Origin: Verrucomicrobiota bacterium
GTDB lineage: Bacteria > Verrucomicrobiota > Verrucomicrobiia > Limisphaerales > DSYF01
Assembly: GCA_025457725.1 (NCBI GenBank)
Contig: JALOTU010000082.1
Coordinates: forward strand, 1 to 7,945
Direction of reading: 5' to 3'
DNA length: 7,945 nucleotides
The position numbers and the translations under genes are program-made. This document shows, one piece after another, positions 1 to 5,713 of the stretch. The notes under the pieces are model-generated. The model was not told where the DNA came from and made no database searches. It worked only from the letters and a program-made list of their open reading frames with translations. Positions within the stretch are counted from its first letter, which is position 1, and each line of letters opens with the position of its first letter.

Positions 1-745
1 AGAGCGCATTCATCTGGCTGGCGGCGTATCCGGCGCCGAACCCGTTGTCGATGTTCACCACCGTCACCCCGCTGGCGCAACTGTTGAGCATGCCCAGCAG
101 CGCCGCGACGCCGCCGAAGCTGGCCCCGTAACCCACGCTCGTCGGCACGGCGATCACGGGTTTATCCACCAGGCCGCCCACCACGCTTGGCAGCGCTCCC
201 TCCATGCCCGCCGCCACCACCAGCACGTTGCAGCGCTGCAGCAGTTCCATCCGGCTCAGCAACCGGTGCAATCCAGCCACACCCACATCGAACAGCCGCT
301 CGACGCGATTGCCCATGACGTCGGCCGTCACCGCCGCCTCCTCGGCCACCGGCAGGTCGCTGGTCCCGGCGCAAATGATGCCGATCAAGCCCGGGCGCTT
401 CGGCAGGGGCTTCTTTTGGATGGTCACGCACCGCGCGGTTTCGTGATGCACCGCCTGGGCGAACCGGCGTTTCAGGGCGCGGGCATGGTCCGCACCCACA
501 CGGGTGATGAGCACGGGCTGGCTTCGTTTCGTCAACTGGCCGGCGATCTTGACAACCTGTTGCGGGGTCTTGCCGGCGCCGAAGATGACCTCGGGAAAGC
601 CCTTGCGCAGCGCGCGGTGCGTGTCCACCTGGGCGAAGCCCAGATCCGCCACCGGCTTGGATTGCAGCGCCCGCAGCACCTTGTCGCGGGAAACCTTCCC
701 GGAACGAAACTGATCCAGCAGCTGCAGGACTTCGGCGCTTGTCAT
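1..745 (-). CDS. larB: LarB, pyridinium-3,5-biscarboxylate mononucleotide synthase (3' end cut by window edge)
   Basis: LarB catalyses the first step of nickel-pincer nucleotide (NPN) cofactor synthesis. It carboxylates the pyridinium ring of nicotinate adenine dinucleotide and releases AMP, giving the biscarboxylate mononucleotide later used by LarE and LarC; it is cytosolic. Seen here: 248 codons from an ATG at 745, beginning MTSAEVLQLLDQF. The N-terminal domain (about 1-115) includes D-T-H-R-A-L-R-K-G-F-P-E-V (41-53). A PurE-like domain (about 118-248) has IICAGTSDLPVAEEA (123-137), VVAAGMEGALPSVVGGL (176-192), PTSVGYGASFGG (201-212) and NSCASG (221-226), then V-N-I-D-N-G-F-G-A-G-Y-A-A. 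Cys223 matches the cysteine that forms the covalent substrate adduct in characterised LarB (Cys221 in Lactiplantibacillus plantarum). The family is about 250 residues, so only a few C-terminal residues are missing. It lies 57 bp downstream of the CNNM gene on the same strand, probably co-transcribed. No Shine-Dalgarno precedes the ATG. Its larC, larE and larA partners are not in view. The family call is firm. Confidence 0.93.
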   Translation of the reverse strand, partial: MTSAEVLQLLDQFRSGKVSRDKVLRALQSKPVADLGFAQVDTHRALRKGFPEVIFGAGKTPQQVVKIAGQLTKRSQPVLITRVGADHARALKRRFAQAVHHETARCVTIQKKPLPKRPGLIGIICAGTSDLPVAEEAAVTADVMGNRVERLFDVGVAGLHRLLSRMELLQRCNVLVVAAGMEGALPSVVGGLVDKPVIAVPTSVGYGASFGGVAALLGMLNSCASGVTVVNIDNGFGAGYAASQMNAL

Positions 746-802
746 GCAACTAGAATGGAGGCGGCGGACGCGGTGTCACGGGAAATCTGCCGCGGCACAG
801 AC

Positions 803-1849
803 TCAGGTGCCCGGTCCAGTTCTGCGCGGCGCCCGGTCCAGTTTCACGATCCCGCGCAAAAGACGGCCCAACAGATCCGAGCCCGTGATGATGCGCTTCT
901 GCTTCTCACCCCACAGCAGGATGACGTCGAAATCAATGACGTCGTCACTGGGATGCTCCGGCTGCACGCGCAACTGGCCGATTACGTCGCCGAGCGGCGT
1001 TTCGGGATCAGTGACCATCACGGGCCGGTGGCAGTAATGGTACCAGTTCATCGGATGTTTTCCGAACAAAGCGGCGCACAGTGCGCCTTCGGCATCCAGC
1101 ACCACGCAAGGGTTGTCGTCGAGGTCGGTGAGGACCACCCAAGCCTTCTCGGACTTGTGCAGCTCGCGCAGGAACGGGTCGCGGATGTCGGCGCTCACCT
1201 CCGGGAACACCGGGTGGCCGTCACGACAGGGCAATCGAAGGATGCTGTCCGGCGCAATAATCTCGCCTTCGTGCCCGACCAGGTGATCGTCCAGTTCGAG
1301 AAAATTCATCGCCCCAATCCCTTCAAGGGCATCCACGCCACCTTCGCCTGGACGGATGTGTTGCCGGATCATCTCCCGCAGATGATCCTCCCGCATGTAG
1401 GGGGTCGCTTCCGGTCCGAGCCAGCGATCCAACAGCCAGGCTGTCGGGCGCGTTACGGGATAGAACAGGTATTGATAGAACCGGAGCGCCGGCGCCAAGA
1501 CGGAAGCCATGCGCAGGGCGTTCCGGCTGAAGTAGGCCTGGGGCATGATCTCGCCCAGGATGGTGATGACGAAGGTGGAGAATGTGAACGCCGCAACACC
1601 GGCCAGCACCGAATTGGACAGCAGGGTCAGCAACACATTGACGCCGACGTTGCCCCAGAGAATGGTGGCCAGGATGAAGTTGGCGTCGCGCCGCAACCGC
1701 AGCACCTTGATCGCCTGGGCATCCCCGTGGCGCGCCGCCACCTGCAATCGCAGCCGGCCCACACTGAACACCGCCAGGTTCAGCCCGGAGAACATCGCGG
1801 ACTGGCTGATACAAAAGCCTATGCCAATCCATGTGAACGTTTCATTCAT
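803..1849 (-). CDS. CNNM/DUF21 transmembrane-domain protein with CBS-like cytosolic region (CorC/CNNM family)
   Basis: This 348-residue inner-membrane protein belongs to the CNNM/CorC family, whose members are implicated in Mg2+ (and other divalent cation) efflux. Seen here: about three to four hydrophobic segments (about 4-28, 58-80, 85-105, 112-135). The CNNM membrane-domain signatures are present: F-S-G-L-N-L-A-V-F-S (20-29), W-G-N-V-G-V-N (65-71), G-E-I-M-P-Q-A-Y-F-S-R (99-109) and a L-L-D-R-W-L-G helix (139-145) followed by Y-M-R-E-D-H-L. Residues about 185-335 follow the layout of a CBS pair (AWVVLTDLDDNPCVVLDAEG at 236-255; DVILLWGEKQKRIITGSDLL at 308-327), but the match there is weak. 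There is no extra C-terminal CorC_HlyC transporter-associated domain, so it is shorter than typical CorC/YfjD proteins (about 420-450). The ATG at 1849 is chosen because a full first hydrophobic segment follows it; an out-of-frame ATG lies 4 bp downstream. There is no Shine-Dalgarno. larB follows on the same strand. Substrate is not provable from sequence. Confidence 0.85.
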   Translation of the reverse strand: MNETFTWIGIGFCISQSAMFSGLNLAVFSVGRLRLQVAARHGDAQAIKVLRLRRDANFILATILWGNVGVNVLLTLLSNSVLAGVAAFTFSTFVITILGEIMPQAYFSRNALRMASVLAPALRFYQYLFYPVTRPTAWLLDRWLGPEATPYMREDHLREMIRQHIRPGEGGVDALEGIGAMNFLELDDHLVGHEGEIIAPDSILRLPCRDGHPVFPEVSADIRDPFLRELHKSEKAWVVLTDLDDNPCVVLDAEGALCAALFGKHPMNWYHYCHRPVMVTDPETPLGDVIGQLRVQPEHPSDDVIDFDVILLWGEKQKRIITGSDLLGRLLRGIVKLDRAPRRTGPGT

Positions 1850-1858
1850 GAAGCGGGG

Positions 1859-1867
1859 AGTGTAACA
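1859..1867 (-). promoter_or_regulatory. Possible extended -10 element for the CNNM-larB pair
   Basis: On the minus strand the sequence TGTTACACT lies 9 bp upstream of the CNNM ATG at 1849. It matches an extended -10 (TGn plus a TACACT hexamer, 4 of 6 matches to TATAAT). No good -35 is found at 16-18 bp. If used, transcription would start almost at the ATG, giving a leaderless message, which would fit the missing Shine-Dalgarno. Weak evidence; it may be chance. Confidence 0.25.
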
Positions 1868-1947
1868 GGGAGGGGGCTGCTGCGCGAGTGGACAAACGGT
1901 GGGGTTTTGGCAGCGGACGCATCTGCAAAGGCTAAGAGTTGGCGCGG

Positions 1948-2019
1948 CAACACCGGTTTTCAGCCCGCCCGGAACGCAACACCGGTTTTCAGTCCGCCCC
2001 GAACGTAACGCCGGTTTTC
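1948..2019. repeat. 29-bp tandem repeat, two full copies plus a degenerate third
   Basis: Copy 1 (1948-1976) and copy 2 (1977-2005) agree at 27 of 29 positions. A third copy starting at 2006 keeps the core but diverges after about 14 bases. The core CCGGTTTTC recurs at 1953-1961, 1982-1990 and 2011-2019, exactly 29 bp apart each time. The third core is completed to a perfect palindrome (next entry), so copies 1 and 2 look like decayed or partial forms of the same palindromic unit. Function unknown. Confidence 0.8.
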
Positions 2020-2027
2020 CAACCGGC
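2010..2027. repeat. Short palindrome, 7-bp stem with TTCC loop (REP-like)
   Basis: GCCGGTT (2010-2016) and AACCGGC (2021-2027) form a perfect 7-bp inverted repeat around a TTCC tetraloop. Its loop is the reverse complement of the loop of the second palindrome 34 bp away, so the two look like oppositely oriented copies of one family. No T tract follows on either strand, so it is not a typical intrinsic terminator. Confidence 0.75.
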
Positions 2028-2060
2028 CAGGCGCAGGGTTGAATGCCGATGAGCTCAACT

Positions 2061-2080
2061 CGCCGACTGGAAAGTCGGCG
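2061..2080. repeat. Short palindrome, 8-bp stem with GGAA loop (REP-like)
   Basis: CGCCGACT (2061-2068) and AGTCGGCG (2073-2080) form a perfect 8-bp inverted repeat around a GGAA tetraloop. Together with the 2010-2027 palindrome it makes an inverted pair resembling a REP/BIME-type intergenic element. I associate CTGGAAAGTCGGCG-like sequences with Limisphaerales/Pedosphaera intergenic regions from memory; a genome-wide copy count would confirm it. Confidence 0.75.
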
Positions 2081-2158
2081 CGACCTGCCAGGGAGTTGCC
2101 TTACGGGGACGGGGGAGATTCAGGGTTCAACGATCCCCGATCATGCCTGTTCCGTGGA

Positions 2159-2656
2159 TCAATGCCAATCCGCCTTGAGGTGCTTGTGAAACAGGATGTT
2201 TCGATTTGCCGCCAGATACCAGACGATGGCGATGTTCAGCGCGAGGATGACCAGCATGAGCAGCGAGGGTTTTCTCATCAGTTCATAAACCTCGATCGGG
2301 ATAAAGAAGGCACTCTCGCCGATGGTCAACCAGCACGCCCAGGTCACGAGCAGCATCAAGCCGACGGCCTCAACCAGTGAGAACAGGCTGTAGACCGCGG
2401 TTCCGGCTGCCACCCACTTCACATTGGCCGAGGTGATGTGCTCCAGTTTGCCGGCGGCATCGAGGAAGAACTGGCGTTCCGGATCGATCTTCAGGAACTC
2501 CAACAGGTGCTGGAATTCGTGCGGGAGATCGTTGTTGGAGAGCGTGTAAACGCCCAGGGCCAGCAGGAGCAGCAGGATGCCTTTGCCCAGCTTGACCAGG
2601 ATAATGCCCCAGAGCGCGACGCGTCGGCGGGGGGATTTCCCAATCGACTCGGACAC
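2159..2656 (-). CDS. DUF2127-type small integral membrane protein
   Basis: This 165-residue predicted inner-membrane protein resembles the uncharacterised DUF2127 family; no biochemical role is known to me. Seen here: a short basic N-terminus (K-S-P-R-R-R, 7-12), then hydrophobic segments at about 15-38, 82-110 and 130-150. Family-like features are the amphipathic start V-K-L-G-K-G-I-L-L-L (21-30), an acidic residue inside a membrane segment (SLFSLVEAVGL, 90-100), F-F-I-P-I-E-V-Y-E-L (117-126) and a terminal A-L-N-I-A-I-V-W-Y-L (139-148). The loop at about 42-78 is hydrophilic. The start is GTG at 2656, directly after the TAG stop of glyQS (2659-2657) with no bases between. A purine-rich A-A-A-G-G-G about 8 nt upstream, inside the end of glyQS, could serve as a weak ribosome-binding site. 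Co-transcription and coupled translation with glyQS are therefore likely. Length fits the family. Confidence 0.78.
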   Translation of the reverse strand: MSESIGKSPRRRVALWGIILVKLGKGILLLLLALGVYTLSNNDLPHEFQHLLEFLKIDPERQFFLDAAGKLEHITSANVKWVAAGTAVYSLFSLVEAVGLMLLVTWACWLTIGESAFFIPIEVYELMRKPSLLMLVILALNIAIVWYLAANRNILFHKHLKADWH

Positions 2657-4291
2657 CTAGCGCACCCTTTCCAGCAAAACCGGCAGCACCTCGCTGATCT
2701 TCACCCGCTCCTGTCTGCCCCCGTCGCGGTGCCGGAGGGTCACCGTGTCGGTCTGCCCGGCCCATTCGCCGTCCTTCATGCCTTCGAGCGTCTCGAAATC
2801 AATCGTCACACAAAACGGGGTGCCCGCCTCGTCCTGGCGCGCGTAACGGCGCCCGATGGAGCCGCCGTCGTCGTAATAGGCGTTCATCTCCCTCCGCAGC
2901 GTGTTGAACACCTGCATGGCCTTGGCGACGAGTTCGGGCTTGTTCTTGAGCAACGGCAGCACCGCCACCTTGATCGGGGCCACGCGCGGATGAAACTTCA
3001 GGATCACGCGGGTCTCACTCTTTCCCTTGGGATCCGTCTCGGTGACCTCGCTGTAGGCGTCCGCAATCAACGCGAGGATGAGGCGGTCCACCCCGGCGGA
3101 AGGTTCGATGACATGCGGGATGTATTGGCCCCTGGCCAGCCCGTCGGCGTCCTCGGTGGCATCCTTCGAGGCTTGTTCGGCATCCACCCCGCTGCGTTCG
3201 AGGTAGCCTTTTCTCGCCTCGTAATAGCGCTTCCACAACTCGTCCTGTTTCGCCTGGTCCAGGTTCTTCCAGGCAACGCGCAGTTCCTCGTCGAACACCC
3301 CCATGGGTTTGCCGGAGAACCGTTCGTGCTGGCTCAGGTCGAAATCGCTGCGGGCGGCGATGCCCTCCAGTTCCTCGCCCTTGAGTTCGCCCTTCTCGTC
3401 CCGTTTGCTGAAGGGGAACTTGTAGAGGATGTCCACGGTGGCGCGGGCGTAGTGCGCCAGTTCCTGCCGGGTCTGCCAATACTCGACCAGCGTGTTGCGC
3501 GGCAGGCCGATGCCTTCATAAAAGCGGATGCGCTCCTCGACCCAGTACTTGTGCCACAGCTGCCAGCCCCAGTTGGGTTGCGGATCACCGGGGTGACCGT
3601 CGCCCTCGGGCTTGGCGACGCCGCCGCAAATGGCCTCCACGACCTCGTCCGGCCGGATGAAGAACTCCAGTTCCATCTGCTCGAACTCGCGCGAGCGAAA
3701 CGTGTAGTTGCGCGGTGTGACTTCGTTGCGGAACGCCTTGCCGATCTGGGCGATGCCGAACGGCACCCTCTGGCGCGACGTCTCCAGCACGTTCTTGAAC
3801 TGGGCGAAAATGGCCTGGGCGGTCTCCGGCCGGAGATACGCGACGGAGGAATCATCCTGCACGGGCCCGACGTAGGTCTGGAACATCAGGTTGAACGCGC
3901 GCGGCTCGGTTTTCTCGCCGTGACATTCGTTCACACACTTGCTGGGTTTCTGCGGACACGGAATCTCATCCGTCTGATCGGCTCGAAAGCGGCCCTTGCA
4001 CGTTTTGCAGTCGATCATGGGATCGCTGAAGGTGTCCACGTGACCCGAGGCCTGCCAGATCTTCGGCGACATGATGATCGTCGCCTCCAAGCCGGCCACA
4101 TCGTCGCGCAGTCGGACCATGGTCTTCCACCAGGCATCCTTGACGTGACGCTTGAGTTCGGCGCCGAGCGGGCCGTAGTCCCAGAATCCGTTGATGCCGC
4201 CGTAGATTTCCGACGATTGATAGATGAACCCGCGACGTTTGCAGAGGGAGACGATCTTCTCCATCAACTCATTGGATTTCGGCTCGGCCAT
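2657..4291 (-). CDS. glyQS: Glycine--tRNA ligase, single-chain homodimeric (alpha2) type
   Basis: Charges tRNA-Gly with glycine using ATP (class II aminoacyl-tRNA synthetase, cytosol). Seen here, in 544 residues: an N-terminal catalytic region with SEIYGGINGFWDYGPLG (27-43), A-Y-L-R-P-E-T-A-Q (151-159), motif 2 F-R-N-E (187-190) followed by E-F-E-Q-M-E-L-E-F-F (202-211), and motif 3 S-A-G-V-D-R-L (398-404). The C-terminal anticodon-binding domain (about 430-544) has PRVAPIKVAVLPL (435-447) and SIGRRYARQDEAGTPFCVTID (478-498). This one-chain type is distinct from the glyQ/glyS tetrameric enzyme. It is longer than usual bacterial homologues (about 460-510), partly because of a charged stretch at about 331-388 between the E-G-I-A-A-R-S-D-F-D-L motif and motif 3. 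Cys95, Cys98, Cys112, Cys119 and Cys123 cluster in an insertion that may bind zinc. The ATG at 4291 opens MAEPKSNELMEKIVSLCKRRG, as expected for the family. There is no Shine-Dalgarno. It is divergent from hom across 97 bp. Confidence 0.97.
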   Translation of the reverse strand: MAEPKSNELMEKIVSLCKRRGFIYQSSEIYGGINGFWDYGPLGAELKRHVKDAWWKTMVRLRDDVAGLEATIIMSPKIWQASGHVDTFSDPMIDCKTCKGRFRADQTDEIPCPQKPSKCVNECHGEKTEPRAFNLMFQTYVGPVQDDSSVAYLRPETAQAIFAQFKNVLETSRQRVPFGIAQIGKAFRNEVTPRNYTFRSREFEQMELEFFIRPDEVVEAICGGVAKPEGDGHPGDPQPNWGWQLWHKYWVEERIRFYEGIGLPRNTLVEYWQTRQELAHYARATVDILYKFPFSKRDEKGELKGEELEGIAARSDFDLSQHERFSGKPMGVFDEELRVAWKNLDQAKQDELWKRYYEARKGYLERSGVDAEQASKDATEDADGLARGQYIPHVIEPSAGVDRLILALIADAYSEVTETDPKGKSETRVILKFHPRVAPIKVAVLPLLKNKPELVAKAMQVFNTLRREMNAYYDDGGSIGRRYARQDEAGTPFCVTIDFETLEGMKDGEWAGQTDTVTLRHRDGGRQERVKISEVLPVLLERVR

Positions 4292-4388
4292 AAGACGACC
4301 AGTCTCAAAGAAGGGTGAAGAGGTGTCAAGGAAGCCTCCAAATTAGCATTGTTTCCGAGCTCACCAGCAGCCATGCTGCCCGGCCATT
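4292..4388. promoter_or_regulatory. Divergent intergenic region between glyQS and hom
   Basis: These 97 bp must contain the promoters of both the glyQS-DUF2127 unit and the hom-thrC unit. On the minus strand a perfect -35-like TTGACA lies at 4329-4324, followed at 17 bp by GAGACT (4306-4301), a poor -10 (3 of 6). If real, glyQS mRNA would start only a few bases before its ATG. On the plus strand I find no convincing promoter for hom. There is no T-box, no Thr- or Ile-rich leader peptide and no attenuator-like hairpin pair, so classical threonine attenuation is not supported. Confidence 0.4.
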
Positions 4389-5708
4389 ATGCAGACGTTC
4401 AATCTGGGTATGATCGGTGGTGGTACCGTGGGCAGCGGCGTGTTCCATGCGTTGCAGGTCAACGGCGATCTCCTGGCCGCGCGCACCGGCGTGAACATCA
4501 AGGTGCGCAAGGTCGCGGTGAAGGCGCTCGACGAACCGCGTCCCTACGAAATTCCCGCCTCCCTGATGTGCACGGACTGGAAGAGCGTGGTCCATGATCC
4601 CGAGGTACACATCGTCACCGAACTGGTCGGGGGAACCACGCTGGCCAAGGACATCACCCTGGCCGCGCTCAAGCTGGGCAAACCGGTGGTCACCGCCAAC
4701 AAGGCGCTGATCTCCAAGCACGGCAAGGAGCTGTTCGCCGCCGCCCGCGACTGCGGCGCCCCGCTTCACTACGAAGCCAGCGTCTGCGGCGGCATTCCCA
4801 TCATCAAATCCCTGCGGGAAGGACTGGTGGGCAACCGCATCACGCAGGTCTACGCCATCGCCAACGGAACCTGCAATTACATCCTCACCCGCATGCAGCG
4901 GGAAGGTGCGGAATTCAAAACGGTGCTGGCCGAGGCCCAGGCCCACGGCTATGCCGAAACGCCGCCGGATCTGGACATCGACGGCTGGGATTCACAGCAC
5001 AAGGTGGGCATCCTCGCCTCGCTGGCGCACGGGTTCTGGGTCAGGGACGAGGAGATCCACGTCGAGGGCATCCGTGACATCACCCCGGTGGACATCCGGT
5101 TCGCCGACCAGCTCGGCTACGTGATCAAGCTGCTCGGCATCATCGCCCAGGATGATTCCACCCGGGACAGTTCCAGCCCGCGCATCCAGGTCTCGGTCTG
5201 CCCGACGTTGATTCCCAAGTCGCACCCGCTGGCCGGTGTGAGTGACGTTTTCAACGCGGTGTTTGTCCGCGGCGACCTGGTGGGCGACACGTTGTTTTAT
5301 GGACGGGGTGCCGGCAAGGACGCCACGGCCAGCGCCGTGCTCAGCGACCTGGCGGATGCCGCGCTGGACCTGAAGATGGGCACCGGGCATCGACTCCCGC
5401 CGTTCGTGTCCTTCGCCCGCGAGGGCGCGGTGGTGCCGCACGGGGAGGCGGTGTCCGAACACTTTGTCCGGCTCACCGTGGTGGACAAACCCGGCACCCT
5501 GGCGCGCGTGGCGTCCATTCTCGGGGAGGCCAGCATCGGCATCCGATCGGTCATCCAGCCCGAGGGCCACGAGGGCGACAGCGTGCCGCTGATCCTCATG
5601 CTGCACGATGCCCCGGCGGGCGCGGTGAAGAGCGCGATGGACCGGATCGCCGGACTCGACGTCGTGAAGGCCAGGCCGGTGACGATGCGTGTCGAAAGCC
5701 TGGAGTGA
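4389..5708 (+). CDS. hom: Homoserine dehydrogenase with C-terminal ACT domain
   Basis: Reduces aspartate 4-semialdehyde to homoserine with NAD(P)H, the branch-point step towards threonine and methionine (cytosol). Seen here, in 439 residues: a Rossmann nucleotide-binding motif I-G-G-G-T-V-G-S-G-V (9-18), V-T-A-N-K-A-L (101-107), Y-E-A-S-V-C-G-G-I-P-I-I (128-139), A-N-G-T-C-N-Y-I-L (158-166) and the active-site segment E190-T-P-P-D-L-D-I-D-G-W-D201-S-Q-H-K205. The E, D and K keep the spacing of Glu208, Asp219 and Lys223 of the yeast enzyme. The common E-x-D-P is E-T-P-P here. The C-terminal region (about 358-435, beginning FVRLTVVDKPGTLARVASIL) is an ACT domain, the usual site of threonine feedback control. 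It is a monofunctional enzyme, not fused to aspartokinase. The ATG at 4389 lies six residues before the glycine-rich loop; an upstream ATG at 4373 is out of frame. No clear Shine-Dalgarno. thrC follows with overlapping or near-overlapping signals. Confidence 0.97.
   Translation: MQTFNLGMIGGGTVGSGVFHALQVNGDLLAARTGVNIKVRKVAVKALDEPRPYEIPASLMCTDWKSVVHDPEVHIVTELVGGTTLAKDITLAALKLGKPVVTANKALISKHGKELFAAARDCGAPLHYEASVCGGIPIIKSLREGLVGNRITQVYAIANGTCNYILTRMQREGAEFKTVLAEAQAHGYAETPPDLDIDGWDSQHKVGILASLAHGFWVRDEEIHVEGIRDITPVDIRFADQLGYVIKLLGIIAQDDSTRDSSSPRIQVSVCPTLIPKSHPLAGVSDVFNAVFVRGDLVGDTLFYGRGAGKDATASAVLSDLADAALDLKMGTGHRLPPFVSFAREGAVVPHGEAVSEHFVRLTVVDKPGTLARVASILGEASIGIRSVIQPEGHEGDSVPLILMLHDAPAGAVKSAMDRIAGLDVVKARPVTMRVESLE
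5702..5705 (+). promoter_or_regulatory. Shine-Dalgarno for thrC inside the end of hom
   Basis: GGAG at 5702-5705, in the last codons of hom, stands 8 nt before the ATG at 5714. It is the only well-placed Shine-Dalgarno I see in the window, and it favours ATG 5714 over the GTG at 5705, which overlaps the hom stop as GTGA. Confidence 0.6.
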
Positions 5709-5713
5709 CCTCC

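Larger units (their letters stand above)
1850..2158. other. Non-coding gap with repeat cluster
   Basis: This 309-bp stretch separates the DUF2127 gene from the CNNM gene, both on the minus strand. I see no credible gene in it. Its left end should carry the promoter of the CNNM-larB pair. Its middle (1948-2080) holds tandem and palindromic repeats, annotated separately. The rest (2081-2158) is G-rich and contains a small GATC-CCC-GATC palindrome (2132-2142), but no stem followed by a T tract that would make a convincing intrinsic terminator for the DUF2127 gene. Confidence 0.7.

Noticed and set aside
266..2008. Open plus-strand frame of 580 codons antisense to larB and the CNNM gene
   Set aside because: It crosses two well-supported minus-strand genes and the repeat region, its protein has no recognisable domain and is rich in H/Q/R, and such long antisense frames are common in GC-rich coding DNA.
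1948..2019. CRISPR array
   Set aside because: The 29-bp units are directly adjacent with no spacers, there are under three good copies, and no cas gene is nearby.
2010..2080. Intrinsic terminator for the DUF2127 or CNNM unit
   Set aside because: Both palindromes are short and GC-rich, but neither is followed by a T tract on either strand.
2039..2380. Small plus-strand frame starting in the repeat cluster
   Set aside because: Its N-terminus is translated palindromic repeat and the rest is antisense to the DUF2127 gene; no start signal or domain supports it.
2438..4318. Open plus-strand frame of 626 codons antisense to glyQS and part of the DUF2127 gene
   Set aside because: It mirrors glyQS codon structure, is composed of repetitive L/V/H/R-rich sequence with no domain, and ends in the divergent promoter region. 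It is a shadow of the real gene.
4292..4388. Threonine attenuator or T-box upstream of hom or glyQS
   Set aside because: No Thr/Ile-rich leader peptide, no alternative hairpins followed by a T tract, and no T-box consensus within the 97 bp.
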